DNA from: Comamonas_C sp026954015
Lineage (GTDB): Bacteria > Pseudomonadota > Gammaproteobacteria > Burkholderiales > Burkholderiaceae_C
Assembly: GCA_035063785.1 (NCBI GenBank)
Contig: JAPSFS010000002.1
Span: 248,001-312,000 of the forward strand
Length of the DNA: 64,000 nucleotides
Direction: 5' to 3'
Made by a program: the position numbers and the translations under genes. Below the pieces are notes generated by a model that was given only the letters and a program-made list of their open reading frames with translations, did no database searches and was not told the origin of the DNA. Positions 54,322 through 62,657 of this stretch are shown here, one piece after another (within the stretch, counting starts at the first letter, position 1; every line of letters begins with the position of its first letter).

Positions 54322-55920
54322 TCAACGCTTTTTGCTCTTGGCGGCAGGAGCAGGCTTTTTCGCCGTGGCCGTCGGCTTGGCGGCTTTGGTCTTCGGCTTG
54401 TTTGCCGTGGTTGCCGACTTTTTCGGCGCGGCCGCGTTTTTGGTGCCGCCTGCGTGCTTGGCGGGCGCAGCGCTGTGCGCGGATGTCGTTCGCGCGGAGG
54501 TGCTCTTGGCGGATGCGGCGCTGGCGCGCACGGGCAGGTAGAGCACGATGGTTTCGCCGCGCTTGAAGCTGCTGGTCGTCTTCAAGTCGTTCCAGTCCGC
54601 CACGTCGGACACCTTGACCTTGTAGCGCCGGGCCACGCTTGCCACCGTGTCGTGCTTGCCGGCGCGCCGGGTGCTGCGCTGGATGACGATTTCCGGTGTG
54701 AACGCGATCTGACCGTTGTCGGCCACGTGGCCGGGCACGTCCTTGCGCGTGTCGGCGCTGCGCGGAACCATGAGCGCCGAGCCGGCCTTGATCATCATGC
54801 GCGGCGGGATCGCATTGACGCTGCGCAGGTCGCTTTCACTGATGCCCACGCGCTGCGCCGCCGCAGCGACGCTCATCGTGGTGGGGACGGTCCAGACCGT
54901 CCAGCTGGCGAGCTGCCCTTCGGTGTAGGCCTCGAAATTGCGTCGGAAGGTTTGCGCGCTGTCCCAGGGCAGCAGGATCTGCGGCATGCCCGCGGCCAGG
55001 ATGACGGGGCGGTGCAGCGAGGGGTTGAGTACGCGAAAGTCATTCTCGCTCACGCCCGCCATGCGCGCGACGAGTGCCACGTCGATGTCGCGCGTGATGT
55101 CCACGGTATCGAAATAAGGGTGGTTGCCGATGAGCGGCAATTCCGTGTGGAAGCGCTCGGGGTGCGCAACGATGTTCTTTACCGCCTGCAGCTTGGGCAC
55201 GTACAGCCGCGTTTCGGCCGGCATCGTGAGATCGGTGTAGCCAGTGGGCAGCCCGGCCTTTTCGTTGCGCGCGATCGCGCGGGCGACGTTGCCCTCGCCC
55301 CAGTTGTAGGCGGCCAGCGCCAGATGCCAGTCGCCGAACATGCCGTGCAGCTTCTGCAGGTAGTCGAGCGCCGCGCGCGTGGAGGCGAGCACGTCGCGCC
55401 GGTCGTCGCGGAAGGCGTTCTGCTTCAGGTCGAAATAGCTGCCTGTTGCGGGCATGAATTGCCACATGCCGGCGGCCTTGGCGCTGGAGACTGCCTGCGG
55501 GTTGAACGCGCTTTCGATGTAGGGCAGCAGCGCGAGTTCGGTCGGCATGTTGCGCCGCTCAAGCTCCTCAACGATGTGGAAGAGGTATTTGCTCGAGCGC
55601 TCCGTCATGCGCTGCATGTATTCGGGTCGCGTGGCGTACCACTGCTCGCGATCGAGCACGAGGTCGCTTTGCAGATCGGGCATGCCGAAGCCGTTGCGGA
55701 TGCGCTCCCAGAGGTCCGAGGGGGCGTCGATACCGATCACCGCCGCGCGCGCGGCGGTGCCCGCAGTGATCGAGCTCAGGGGCTGGGAGGGGTACTCGGG
55801 AGTGTGCGCTGCCGTGTCGCCCGACGGTGCGGTGGAGCCAGGGGCGGTCGCGGTGTTGGTGCTGGCGCAGCCTGTGAGCCACAGCAGGCACGCGAGGCCG
55901 AGCAGGCGCAGCACGTGCAT
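54322..55920 (-). CDS. mltD: Membrane-bound lytic transglycosylase D-like lipoprotein
   Basis: 532 residues from ATG 55920, which overlaps the gloB stop (TGATG). A lipobox LTGC lipidates C18. The Slt-type catalytic domain (about 115-260) has the catalytic E136 in LLPYIESAFNPQAVSSAKAAG and the motif AALAAYNWGEGNV. Two LysM-like segments follow (about 370-420 and 435-485). The last 50 residues are an Ala/Lys/Pro tail like a histone H1 tail, probably binding cell wall or acidic polymers. It cleaves peptidoglycan at the outer membrane inner face. The gloB-mltD pairing is common in Proteobacteria. Confidence 0.93.
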   Translation of the reverse strand: MHVLRLLGLACLLWLTGCASTNTATAPGSTAPSGDTAAHTPEYPSQPLSSITAGTAARAAVIGIDAPSDLWERIRNGFGMPDLQSDLVLDREQWYATRPEYMQRMTERSSKYLFHIVEELERRNMPTELALLPYIESAFNPQAVSSAKAAGMWQFMPATGSYFDLKQNAFRDDRRDVLASTRAALDYLQKLHGMFGDWHLALAAYNWGEGNVARAIARNEKAGLPTGYTDLTMPAETRLYVPKLQAVKNIVAHPERFHTELPLIGNHPYFDTVDITRDIDVALVARMAGVSENDFRVLNPSLHRPVILAAGMPQILLPWDSAQTFRRNFEAYTEGQLASWTVWTVPTTMSVAAAAQRVGISESDLRSVNAIPPRMMIKAGSALMVPRSADTRKDVPGHVADNGQIAFTPEIVIQRSTRRAGKHDTVASVARRYKVKVSDVADWNDLKTTSSFKRGETIVLYLPVRASAASAKSTSARTTSAHSAAPAKHAGGTKNAAAPKKSATTANKPKTKAAKPTATAKKPAPAAKSKKR

Positions 55921-56693
55921 CAGAATTCGTTTTTCCATAGGCGCAGTGCAGCCAGGACGGCAATCGGGTTGTTCGCGTCCGTGCCCGGGTCGTGTGCATG
56001 GGCCGCCTGCGCCACAGCGGCAATCTGCGTGCGCAGGAAGGGGTTGACGGCCAGCTCGGTGGCAATCGTGGAGGGCAGTGTGGGCTGGTTGGCGGCACGC
56101 AGTTCGCGGCATGCGCGGCTGTAGCGGTCGAGCTCAGCGTTGGCGGGTTCCACCGCGTGGGCGAATGCCAGGTTGGAGAGCGTGTATTCGTGCGCGCAGC
56201 AGACCCGGGTTGCGGGCGGCAGGGCTGCCAGCTTTGCGAGCGAGTGGTGCATCTGCGCGGGCGTACCCTCGAACAGCCGTCCGCAGCCGCCCGAAAACAG
56301 TGTGTCGCCGCAGAACAGCAGTGGCGTGATGCCCGTGTCGGCGCAGTAGTAGGCGATGTGGCCGGCCGTGTGGCCCGGTACGTCGATCACCTGGAAGGTC
56401 AGCCCCAATGCGTTGATGCGGGCGCCGTCCTCGAGCGCGGTGTACGGCGCGGGGATGGTCTCGCGTGCGGGGCCGTAGACCACCGCGCCCGTGGCGTCCT
56501 GCAGCGCGGCGACGCCGCCGACGTGATCGCCGTGGTGGTGCGTGACTAGAATCGAGCGCAGTGACAGTCGCAGACTGCGCAGCGCCTGGTGCACTGGCGC
56601 TGCATCGCCCGGATCGACGACGAGGGCATCATGCCCATCGTGCACCAGCCAGATGTAGTTGTCGGAGAAGGCAGGCAGTGGCAGCAGTTCCAT
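55920..56693 (-). CDS. gloB: Hydroxyacylglutathione hydrolase (glyoxalase II)
   Basis: 257 residues from ATG 56693; the frame continues three codons to a TTG. The metallo-beta-lactamase motif THHHGDHVGG is at about 54-63, with further ligands in PGHTAGHIAY, FCGDTLFSGGCGR and CAHEYTLSN. This is the full glyoxalase II set. It hydrolyses S-lactoylglutathione. A TATAAT lies on its strand at 56709-56704, only about 10 bases from the ATG, so its message may be leaderless. The start overlaps that of the divergent methyltransferase gene. Confidence 0.95.
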   Translation of the reverse strand: MELLPLPAFSDNYIWLVHDGHDALVVDPGDAAPVHQALRSLRLSLRSILVTHHHGDHVGGVAALQDATGAVVYGPARETIPAPYTALEDGARINALGLTFQVIDVPGHTAGHIAYYCADTGITPLLFCGDTLFSGGCGRLFEGTPAQMHHSLAKLAALPPATRVCCAHEYTLSNLAFAHAVEPANAELDRYSRACRELRAANQPTLPSTIATELAVNPFLRTQIAAVAQAAHAHDPGTDANNPIAVLAALRLWKNEF

Positions 56694-57504
56694 GAGCGAC
56701 AAAATTATAAGTTTCGAGCAGTGGCTGCAGTCGCCACCGGGGCAGTATTTCCTCGCCTGGGAGCAGGAGCGCTACGACGAGCTCGTGGGGGACATCTTCG
56801 GCTACAACGCGCTGCAACTGGGGATACCGCAGCTGGCCGGGCTGCGCGCCAACCGCATGCCGCACCGCTGGCTGGCGGTGAGCGAAGCCGCAGAGCTGCC
56901 TGGGGGCGCGGGTCATGCAGGGGGCGCCGCCGCGCTGTGGGCCGACGCGGTGCAACTGCCGTTTGCGGCCACCAGCATCGATCTCGTGCTCATGCCGCAT
57001 ACGCTGGAGCTCAGCGTGAGCCCGCATGCGGCGCTGCGCGAGGCGGCGCGCGTGCTCGTGCCCGAGGGGCGGTTGCTCATCAGCGGCGTGAACCCTTGGA
57101 GCCTCTGGGGCTTGCGCCAGAGCAGCATGCGCTGGTATCGGCGCCTGGGCGCGCGCGGTCCGCTGTTCGTGGCCGAGATTGAAGAATTCTTTTCGCCCTG
57201 GCGCTTGCGTGACTGGCTGCGGCTGCTCGACCTGGAGGTGGAGTCTGTGAGCTTCGGGTGCTTTCGGCCCGCGATGCGCAGCGCGCGCTGGCTCGATCGC
57301 ACGGGCTGGATGGACCGCATCGGGCCGTACGGCTGGTCGGTGCTTGGTGCGGGGTATGTGGTCGTGGCCACGAAACGGGTGCTGGGCATGCGCCTGCTGG
57401 AGCCCGCGTGGCGTACGGCGCGCGCTCCGCGCGGGGCCGTGTCGGTGGCGCGACGCGAGCACGCGCAGATGGTTCGCGCGGTGCCGGACAAAGGGGGAGC
57501 GTGA
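56692..57504 (+). CDS. SAM-dependent methyltransferase-like protein
   Basis: 270 residues from ATG 56692. FEQWLQSPPGQYFLAWEQERYD at 8-29 is typical of the small methyltransferases beside gloB/rnhA. The Rossmann parts are LQLPFA-like VQLPFAATSIDLVLMPHTLE and VLVPEGRLLISGVNP. The glycine-rich SAM loop is not clear in the sequence, so cofactor binding may be altered. The stop overlaps the rnhA GTG (GTGA), so the two are coupled. Its start codon shares the CATG at 56691-56694 with gloB on the other strand. Confidence 0.85.
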   Translation: MSDKIISFEQWLQSPPGQYFLAWEQERYDELVGDIFGYNALQLGIPQLAGLRANRMPHRWLAVSEAAELPGGAGHAGGAAALWADAVQLPFAATSIDLVLMPHTLELSVSPHAALREAARVLVPEGRLLISGVNPWSLWGLRQSSMRWYRRLGARGPLFVAEIEEFFSPWRLRDWLRLLDLEVESVSFGCFRPAMRSARWLDRTGWMDRIGPYGWSVLGAGYVVVATKRVLGMRLLEPAWRTARAPRGAVSVARREHAQMVRAVPDKGGA

Positions 57505-57965
57505 GCTTGGAGCGTATCGAGATCTACACCGACGGTGCCTGCAAGGGCAATCCGGGGCCGGGCGGCTGGGGCGTGCTGCTGCGCCACGGGGCCAACGAAA
57601 AAGAGCTTTGCGGCGGCGAGCGCCAGACGACCAACAACCGCATGGAGCTGCTGGCGGTGATCGAGGGCCTGTCCGCGCTCAAGCGCGCCTGCGAGGTCGA
57701 TCTGTACCTGGACAGCCAGTACGTGCGCCAGGGCATCACGCAGTGGATCCACGGCTGGAAGAAGAAGGGCTGGCGCACTGCGGCGGGCCAGCCCGTGAAG
57801 AACGTCGAGCTGTGGCAGCGGCTCGATGCGCTCGCGCACGGCGCGGGTCACACGATACGCTGGCACTGGGTCAAGGGCCACGCGGGCGACCCTGGCAACG
57901 AGCGCGCCGATGCGCTGGCCAATTGCGGTGTCGTGCAGGTACTGGAAGGTGCCGGGCGTCCTTGA
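57501..57965 (+). CDS. rnhA: Ribonuclease HI
   Basis: 154 residues from GTG 57501, with GGGGGAG before it. Catalytic residues are D in IYTDGACKGNPGPGG, E in NNRMELLAVIEGL, D in YLDSQYVRQGI and the terminal Asp in GNERADALAN; WHWVKGHAGDPGN carries the His loop. It removes RNA from RNA-DNA hybrids such as R-loops. It is translationally coupled to the methyltransferase-like gene. Confidence 0.97.
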   Translation: MSLERIEIYTDGACKGNPGPGGWGVLLRHGANEKELCGGERQTTNNRMELLAVIEGLSALKRACEVDLYLDSQYVRQGITQWIHGWKKKGWRTAAGQPVKNVELWQRLDALAHGAGHTIRWHWVKGHAGDPGNERADALANCGVVQVLEGAGRP

Positions 57966-58037
57966 AATTCAATTATCGAAAAGATAGCTGTTGGCGCTTG
58001 TGGGGTGGGCGCTAGAGGCCAATCTGGTTTGAATTTC
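57964..58037 (+). repeat. Interspersed repeat with outer inverted arms, copy 5
   Basis: Outer arms GAAATTCAA (57964-57972) and TTGAATTTC (58029-58037) are perfect. Between them lie AAGATAGCTGTTGGCGCTTG and GCGCTAGAGGCCAA, the conserved parts of the repeat. It sits between convergent rnhA and the pyridoxamine-oxidase-fold gene. Confidence 0.75.
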
Positions 58038-58098
58038 CAAAAGAAGCGCCACCGTGGCCTGGGCCTTGGGCGACGGGACAGGCCCCGCGCGGGCCCGT

Positions 58099-58476
58099 TT
58101 ATTTCAGGCTCAGCTCGACGCAATCGGAGCCGCAGGCGCCCGGTGCGGCGGGCTCGGGCGAGGGCGCGGGGCGGTGCAGCACCGCGCGCGTGGGCTGGAT
58201 GCGGATCTGCCCGTCCTCCACGCTGGCCTTGCCATCGACGATGAGGGAGTATTCCTCGACCGTGGCCGGGGGCCAGACCAAACCGACCTCGGGCCGTGAC
58301 TGCAGGTTCTTGCCGGTGCGCCGCCCCACGCCCTGGATCAGCAGGGCGCCGCCCTGCAGCACGGGCGAGACGGCCACCGCGTGCGGCGCGCCGTGGTCGG
58401 TGCCGGTGAGCAGGTAGGCGTAGCGGTAGCGCGTGATGGCCTGCGCGAGATCGGAGAGTTCGACGGGGATGCTCAT
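58099..58476 (-). CDS. Pyridoxamine 5'-phosphate oxidase-fold protein
   Basis: 125 residues. The split-barrel flavin-binding fold is suggested by YAYLLTGTDHGAPHAVAVSP, GVGRRTGKNLQSRPEVGLVWPP and EEYSLIVDGKASVEDG. Such short proteins bind FMN, F420 or haem; the cofactor cannot be told here. The C-terminus is Pro/Ala-rich with a Cys pair. It lies 33 bp downstream of upp on the same strand. Confidence 0.82.
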   Translation of the reverse strand: MSIPVELSDLAQAITRYRYAYLLTGTDHGAPHAVAVSPVLQGGALLIQGVGRRTGKNLQSRPEVGLVWPPATVEEYSLIVDGKASVEDGQIRIQPTRAVLHRPAPSPEPAAPGACGSDCVELSLK

Positions 58477-58509
58477 GGTGTACCTCCTGCGGTGCAGTCG
58501 CGGTGTGTC

Positions 58510-59139
58510 TTACTTGGTGCCGAAGATGCGGTCGCCCGCGTCGCCCAGACCCGGCAGGATGTAGCCGTGCTCGTTGAGCTGGCGATCGACGGCCGCAGTG
58601 TAGATCGGCACCTCGGGGTGGGCCTCCTGCAGCCTGGCGATACCCTCGGGCGCGGCAAGGAGGCAGACGAACTTGATCGAACGCGGCTGCAGATGCTTGA
58701 TACGCGTGAGCGCGGCACTCGCCGAGTTGCCGGTTGCGAGCATCGGATCGACAACGATCACGTCGCGCTCGTTCATGCCCGAGGGCATCTTGAAGTAGTA
58801 CTCCACCGCCTGCAGCGTCTTCGGGTCGCGGTACAACCCGATGTGGCCGACGCGTGCGCCGGGCACCACGTCGAGCATGCCATCGAGAAAGCCGTTGCCG
58901 GCGCGCAGGATGGAGATGAGCACGAGTTTCTTGCCGTCGATCACGTGGCCGGTCATGGTCTCCAGCGGCGTTTCGATTTCGATGTCCTGCAGCGGCATGT
59001 CGCGTGTGACCTCGTAGGCCATGAGCGTTGCGAGCTCGCCCAGCAGGCGGCGAAAGCTGTTGGTGCTGGCGTCCTTGCGGCGCATCAGGGTGAGTTTGTG
59101 CTGCACCAGAGGGTGGTCGATGACGTGGATGGAGCTCAT
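58510..59139 (-). CDS. upp: Uracil phosphoribosyltransferase
   Basis: 209 residues, the usual size. HPLVQHKLTLMRRKDAST at the start, ILRAGNGFLDGMLDVVPGARVGHIG in the middle, the PRPP loop VIVVDPMLATGNSA and the uracil-binding end YILPGLGDAGDRIFGTK are all diagnostic. It salvages uracil to UMP. It follows the dehydratase-like gene by 17 bp. Confidence 0.97.
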   Translation of the reverse strand: MSSIHVIDHPLVQHKLTLMRRKDASTNSFRRLLGELATLMAYEVTRDMPLQDIEIETPLETMTGHVIDGKKLVLISILRAGNGFLDGMLDVVPGARVGHIGLYRDPKTLQAVEYYFKMPSGMNERDVIVVDPMLATGNSASAALTRIKHLQPRSIKFVCLLAAPEGIARLQEAHPEVPIYTAAVDRQLNEHGYILPGLGDAGDRIFGTK

Positions 59140-59156
59140 GGAAGGCGTGACAGGAT

Positions 59157-60134
59157 TCAGTCGGAAATGAAACGGGCGTAGCGCGGCAGGTCGGCGTTGC
59201 CGCCGCTCACGATGATGCCCACGCGCTTGCCGTGCAGGTCAATGCCGCCCTCGCGCGCACCGGCGAAGGCGAGCGCGCCCGTCGGCTCCACCAGGAGCTT
59301 CATGCGCTGGGCGAAGAAGCGCAGCGCATCAAGCAGCTGCGGGTCCGACGCGCCGAGCATGCGCGGCGCCGCAGCGGCGCGGATGACTTCGAACGCGAGT
59401 GGCGCCAGGGCGCGGGCCTGCGCCGCATCGGCGATGGTGCGCGGTTGCCCGACGGTGATGATGCGCCCGGCCTGGAGCGACTGGCGCGCGTGCTCGCCCG
59501 CTTCGGGCTCGACGCCGAAGAGCTCGCAGGCGCTGCGCGCGGCCCGCACGGCCAGCAGGCTGCCGGCCAGCAGCGCGCCGCTGCCGACGGGCACGAACAG
59601 ATAGTCGAGCCTGGGCACCTCCTGCAGCAGCTCGAGCGTCGCGGTGCCGTGGCCTGCGATCATCTGGAGGTGGTCCGCCGCCGGGATGACGCGCATGCCG
59701 CGGTCGGCGGCCAGACGCTGCACCAGCCGCTCGGGGTCTTCGCTCGCGCGGTCATAGGTGACGACCTGCGCGCCATAGCCGCGCGCGGCCTCCAGCGTGG
59801 TGACGGCGGTGTCCTGCGGCATCACGAGCAGCGCCGGGATGTCGTGCTCGCGTGCGGCCAGTGCGACCGCCTGCGCGTGGTTGTCCCCTGCGGCAGCAAG
59901 CACACCCCGCTCACGCTGCGCTTCGTCGAACTGCGCGAGCGCGCAGTACGCGCCGCGGAACTTGAACGAGCCTGTGCGCTGCAGGTTTTCGCACTTGAAG
60001 TACAGCCGCGCGCCGAAGAGCCGGTCGATCGTAGTGGAGCGCAGGATGGGCGTGCGATGCGCCACGCCCGCCAGCAACCGTGCGGCGGCGATGACGTCGT
60101 CGGGCGTGGGCAGGGGTGGCGTGGGCAGGTTCAT
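59157..60134 (-). CDS. Threonine/serine dehydratase-like PLP enzyme
   Basis: 325 residues from ATG 60134. The PLP lysine is in RTGSFKFRGAYCAL (about residue 54), and the phosphate-binding glycine loop is VPVGSGALLAGSL. It has fold-type II dehydratase length without the ACT domain of IlvA, so it is a catabolic-type dehydratase, serine racemase or hydroxyaspartate lyase. The usual SAGNHAQG loop reads AAGDNHAQA, with an extra Asp, which may change the substrate. Confidence 0.88.
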   Translation of the reverse strand: MNLPTPPLPTPDDVIAAARLLAGVAHRTPILRSTTIDRLFGARLYFKCENLQRTGSFKFRGAYCALAQFDEAQRERGVLAAAGDNHAQAVALAAREHDIPALLVMPQDTAVTTLEAARGYGAQVVTYDRASEDPERLVQRLAADRGMRVIPAADHLQMIAGHGTATLELLQEVPRLDYLFVPVGSGALLAGSLLAVRAARSACELFGVEPEAGEHARQSLQAGRIITVGQPRTIADAAQARALAPLAFEVIRAAAAPRMLGASDPQLLDALRFFAQRMKLLVEPTGALAFAGAREGGIDLHGKRVGIIVSGGNADLPRYARFISD

Positions 60135-60268
60135 TGCGGAGATTGCATCGGTTCCTTCGAGAATACGGTGTTTGCGCACGACGGTAAAGCGCGATCAGCT
60201 ATCAAAAGTGGGACTATTCGTGCGACGCTCCCGACCCGGTTGGCGCACGGGCATGCGCAGGGCACTGC

Positions 60269-61783
60269 TCAGCGGCGCTTGCCGCCGATCAGGCTGCCGA
60301 GCGCACCGCGCAGCAGCTCGCGGCCCATGCGGCGCGCTTCGCCCTTGACCACGTTCTGCACCAGGCCGTCGTACTGGCCGCCGCGTGGGCCGGTGCGGCC
60401 GAAGAGCGCCTCCTTCACCACCGTGCCGATGCCGTCGAACATGCTGCTGCCTTGACTTGCGGGTGCCGCGGCTGCGCCGGGCGCTGGCGCGCTGCCGGAC
60501 GTGGCCTGTGCGCCGCGCTGGGCGAGCAGCTCGTAGGCGGATTCGCGGTCCACCGGCGTGTCGTAGGTGCCGGCCACGAGCGAGTTCTTGATGAGCAGCT
60601 GGCGCTGCTCGGCCGTGATGGGGCCGAGCTGGCTGCCGGGCAGCAGCACGTACACGCGCTCGGTCTCGCTCGGACGTCCCTTGGCGTCGAGCAGGCTCAC
60701 GAGGGCCTCGCCCACGGCCAGCTCGGTGATGGCGGCTTCGATATCGAGCCCCGCCTTGGGCCGCATGGTGCTGGCCGTGGCCTTTACCGCCTTCTGGTCG
60801 CGCGGGGTAAACGCCCGCAGCGCGTGCTGCACGCGGTTGCCCAGCTGCGCGAGCACGGTGTCGGGAATGTCCAGCGGGTTCTGCGTGGCGAAGTACACGC
60901 CCACGCCCTTGGAGCGCACCAGGCGCACGACGAGTTCGATGCGCTCGATCAGCACCTTGGGCGCGTCGGCGAACAGCAGGTGCGCCTCGTCGAAGAAGAA
61001 CACCAGCTTGGGTTTCTCGGGGTCGCCGATCTCGGGCAGGCGCTCGAACAGGTCCGAGAGCATCCACAGCAGAAAGCTGGCGTACAGGCGCGGGGCGTTG
61101 AGCAGCTTGTCGGCCGCAAGGATGTTGATCACGCCCTGGCCGCCCACGGTCTGCATGAAGTCCTCGATGTCGAGCATGGGCTCGCCGAAGAACTGGTCGC
61201 CGCCCTGGCTCTCGATCTGCATCAGGCCGCGCTGGATCGCGCCGATGCTGGCCGACGAGATGTTGCCGTATTTGGTGGTGAAGTCCTTGGCGTTGTCGCC
61301 CACGTGCTGCAGCATGGCGCGCAGGTCCTTGAGGTCGAGCAGCAGCAGTCCGTTGTCGTCGGCGATCTTGAAGACGAGGTTGAGCACGCCCGATTGCGTG
61401 TCGTTCAGGTCCAGCATGCGCGCCAGCAGCAGCGGCCCCATGTCCGAGATGGTGGCGCGCACCGGGTGGCCCTGCTGGCCGAACACGTCCCACAGCGTGG
61501 TAGGGCAGGCGGCGGGCTCGGGCAGCGGCAGGCCGCGCTCCTTGAGCACACCGGCCAGCTTGTCGCCGATTTGCCCCTTCTGGCTGATGCCGGTCAGGTC
61601 CCCCTTCACGTCGGCCATGAAGACCGGCACGCCGATGCGCGAGAACTGCTCGGCCAGCGTCTGCAGCGTCACCGTCTTGCCGGTGCCGGTGGCCCCCGTG
61701 ATCAGGCCGTGGCGGTTGGCCAGGCCGGGCAGGAGTTCGCAGCGGGTATCGCCTCTCTGGGCTATCAGGAGTGGGTCGGCCAT
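60269..61783 (-). CDS. HerA-like ATPase (DUF853/YjgR type)
   Basis: 504 residues. Walker A is GATGTGKTVT (about 30-39), Walker B is KLVFFFDEAHLLF and a sensor stretch is VYFATQNPLDIPD. The sequence LSGVLNL-like DTQSGVLNLVFKIAD and the C-terminal LLRGALGSLIGGKRR match the DUF853 family, relatives of the HerA DNA-translocating helicases whose role is poorly known. It is preceded by no linked gene; yebC is divergent, 119 bp away. Confidence 0.92.
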   Translation of the reverse strand: MADPLLIAQRGDTRCELLPGLANRHGLITGATGTGKTVTLQTLAEQFSRIGVPVFMADVKGDLTGISQKGQIGDKLAGVLKERGLPLPEPAACPTTLWDVFGQQGHPVRATISDMGPLLLARMLDLNDTQSGVLNLVFKIADDNGLLLLDLKDLRAMLQHVGDNAKDFTTKYGNISSASIGAIQRGLMQIESQGGDQFFGEPMLDIEDFMQTVGGQGVINILAADKLLNAPRLYASFLLWMLSDLFERLPEIGDPEKPKLVFFFDEAHLLFADAPKVLIERIELVVRLVRSKGVGVYFATQNPLDIPDTVLAQLGNRVQHALRAFTPRDQKAVKATASTMRPKAGLDIEAAITELAVGEALVSLLDAKGRPSETERVYVLLPGSQLGPITAEQRQLLIKNSLVAGTYDTPVDRESAYELLAQRGAQATSGSAPAPGAAAAPASQGSSMFDGIGTVVKEALFGRTGPRGGQYDGLVQNVVKGEARRMGRELLRGALGSLIGGKRR

Positions 61784-61902
61784 GGTGTGCTCGAAAAGTA
61801 GAATCGCGGGTTGCAGATTATGGCGACGCTGAACAAGTCACCGCAATGCGGCGCGACCTGTTTGTCGTTGCCTGGAACCAAAGTCGATCAAAGGAACGTT
61901 TC

Positions 61903-62622
61903 GTGGCAGGACACAGCAAATGGGCCAACATCCAGCACCGCAAGGGGCGCCAGGATGAAAAGCGCCAGCGCATCTGGACCCGGGTGGTGCGCGAGATCAT
62001 GGTGGCCGCGCGTACCGGCGGGGGCGACCCCACGGCCAACCCGCGCCTGCGCCTGGCCATCGACAAGGCCAAGGCGGCCAACATGCCCGCCGACACCATC
62101 AAGCGCAACATCGACAAGGCCACGGGCAACCTGGATGGCGTCACCTACGAGGAAATCCGCTACGAGGGCTACGGCATCGCCGGGGCAGCGATCATCGTGG
62201 ACACCATGACCGACAACCGCGTGCGCACCGTGGCCGACATGCGCCACGTCTTCAGCAAGTACGGCGGCAACCTGGGCACCGAAGGGTCGGTGGCGTTCCA
62301 GTTCAAGCACTGCGGGCAGCTCGTCTTCGCGCCCGGCGCGGACGAGGAGAAGGTGATGGAGGTGGCGCTGGAGGCCGGCGCCGATGACGTGATCGCCGAC
62401 GAGGAGGGCGCGATCGAGGTGCTGACCGAGCCCGGCGCGTTCGAGGCCGTCAAGCAGGCGCTGGAAGCGGCGGGCTTCACCCCCGAGGTGGCCGAGGTGA
62501 CGATGCGCGCCGAAAACACGATCGAGCTCGCGGGCGAGGACGCCGAGCGCATGCAGAAGCTCCTGGACATGATCGAAGACCTGGACGATGTGCAGGACGT
62601 CTACCACAACGCCGCGCTTTGA
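61903..62622 (+). CDS. yebC: YebC/TACO1-family protein
   Basis: 239 residues from GTG 61903, with AAGGA 7 bases before. The N-terminal MAGHSKWANIQHRKGRQDEK is the family signature, followed by RLAIDKAKAANMPADTIKRNI and YEGYGIAGAAIIVDTMTDN. The frame is open earlier, but only the GTG fits the family start. YebC proteins act as transcription regulators or relieve ribosome stalling, for example at poly-proline. purD follows after 35 bp. A TAGAAT at about 61799 may be its -10. Confidence 0.96.
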   Translation: MAGHSKWANIQHRKGRQDEKRQRIWTRVVREIMVAARTGGGDPTANPRLRLAIDKAKAANMPADTIKRNIDKATGNLDGVTYEEIRYEGYGIAGAAIIVDTMTDNRVRTVADMRHVFSKYGGNLGTEGSVAFQFKHCGQLVFAPGADEEKVMEVALEAGADDVIADEEGAIEVLTEPGAFEAVKQALEAAGFTPEVAEVTMRAENTIELAGEDAERMQKLLDMIEDLDDVQDVYHNAAL

Positions 62623-62657
62623 TGCGCCCGCGCGCCACACCACGCTTGAAGGCCGGT

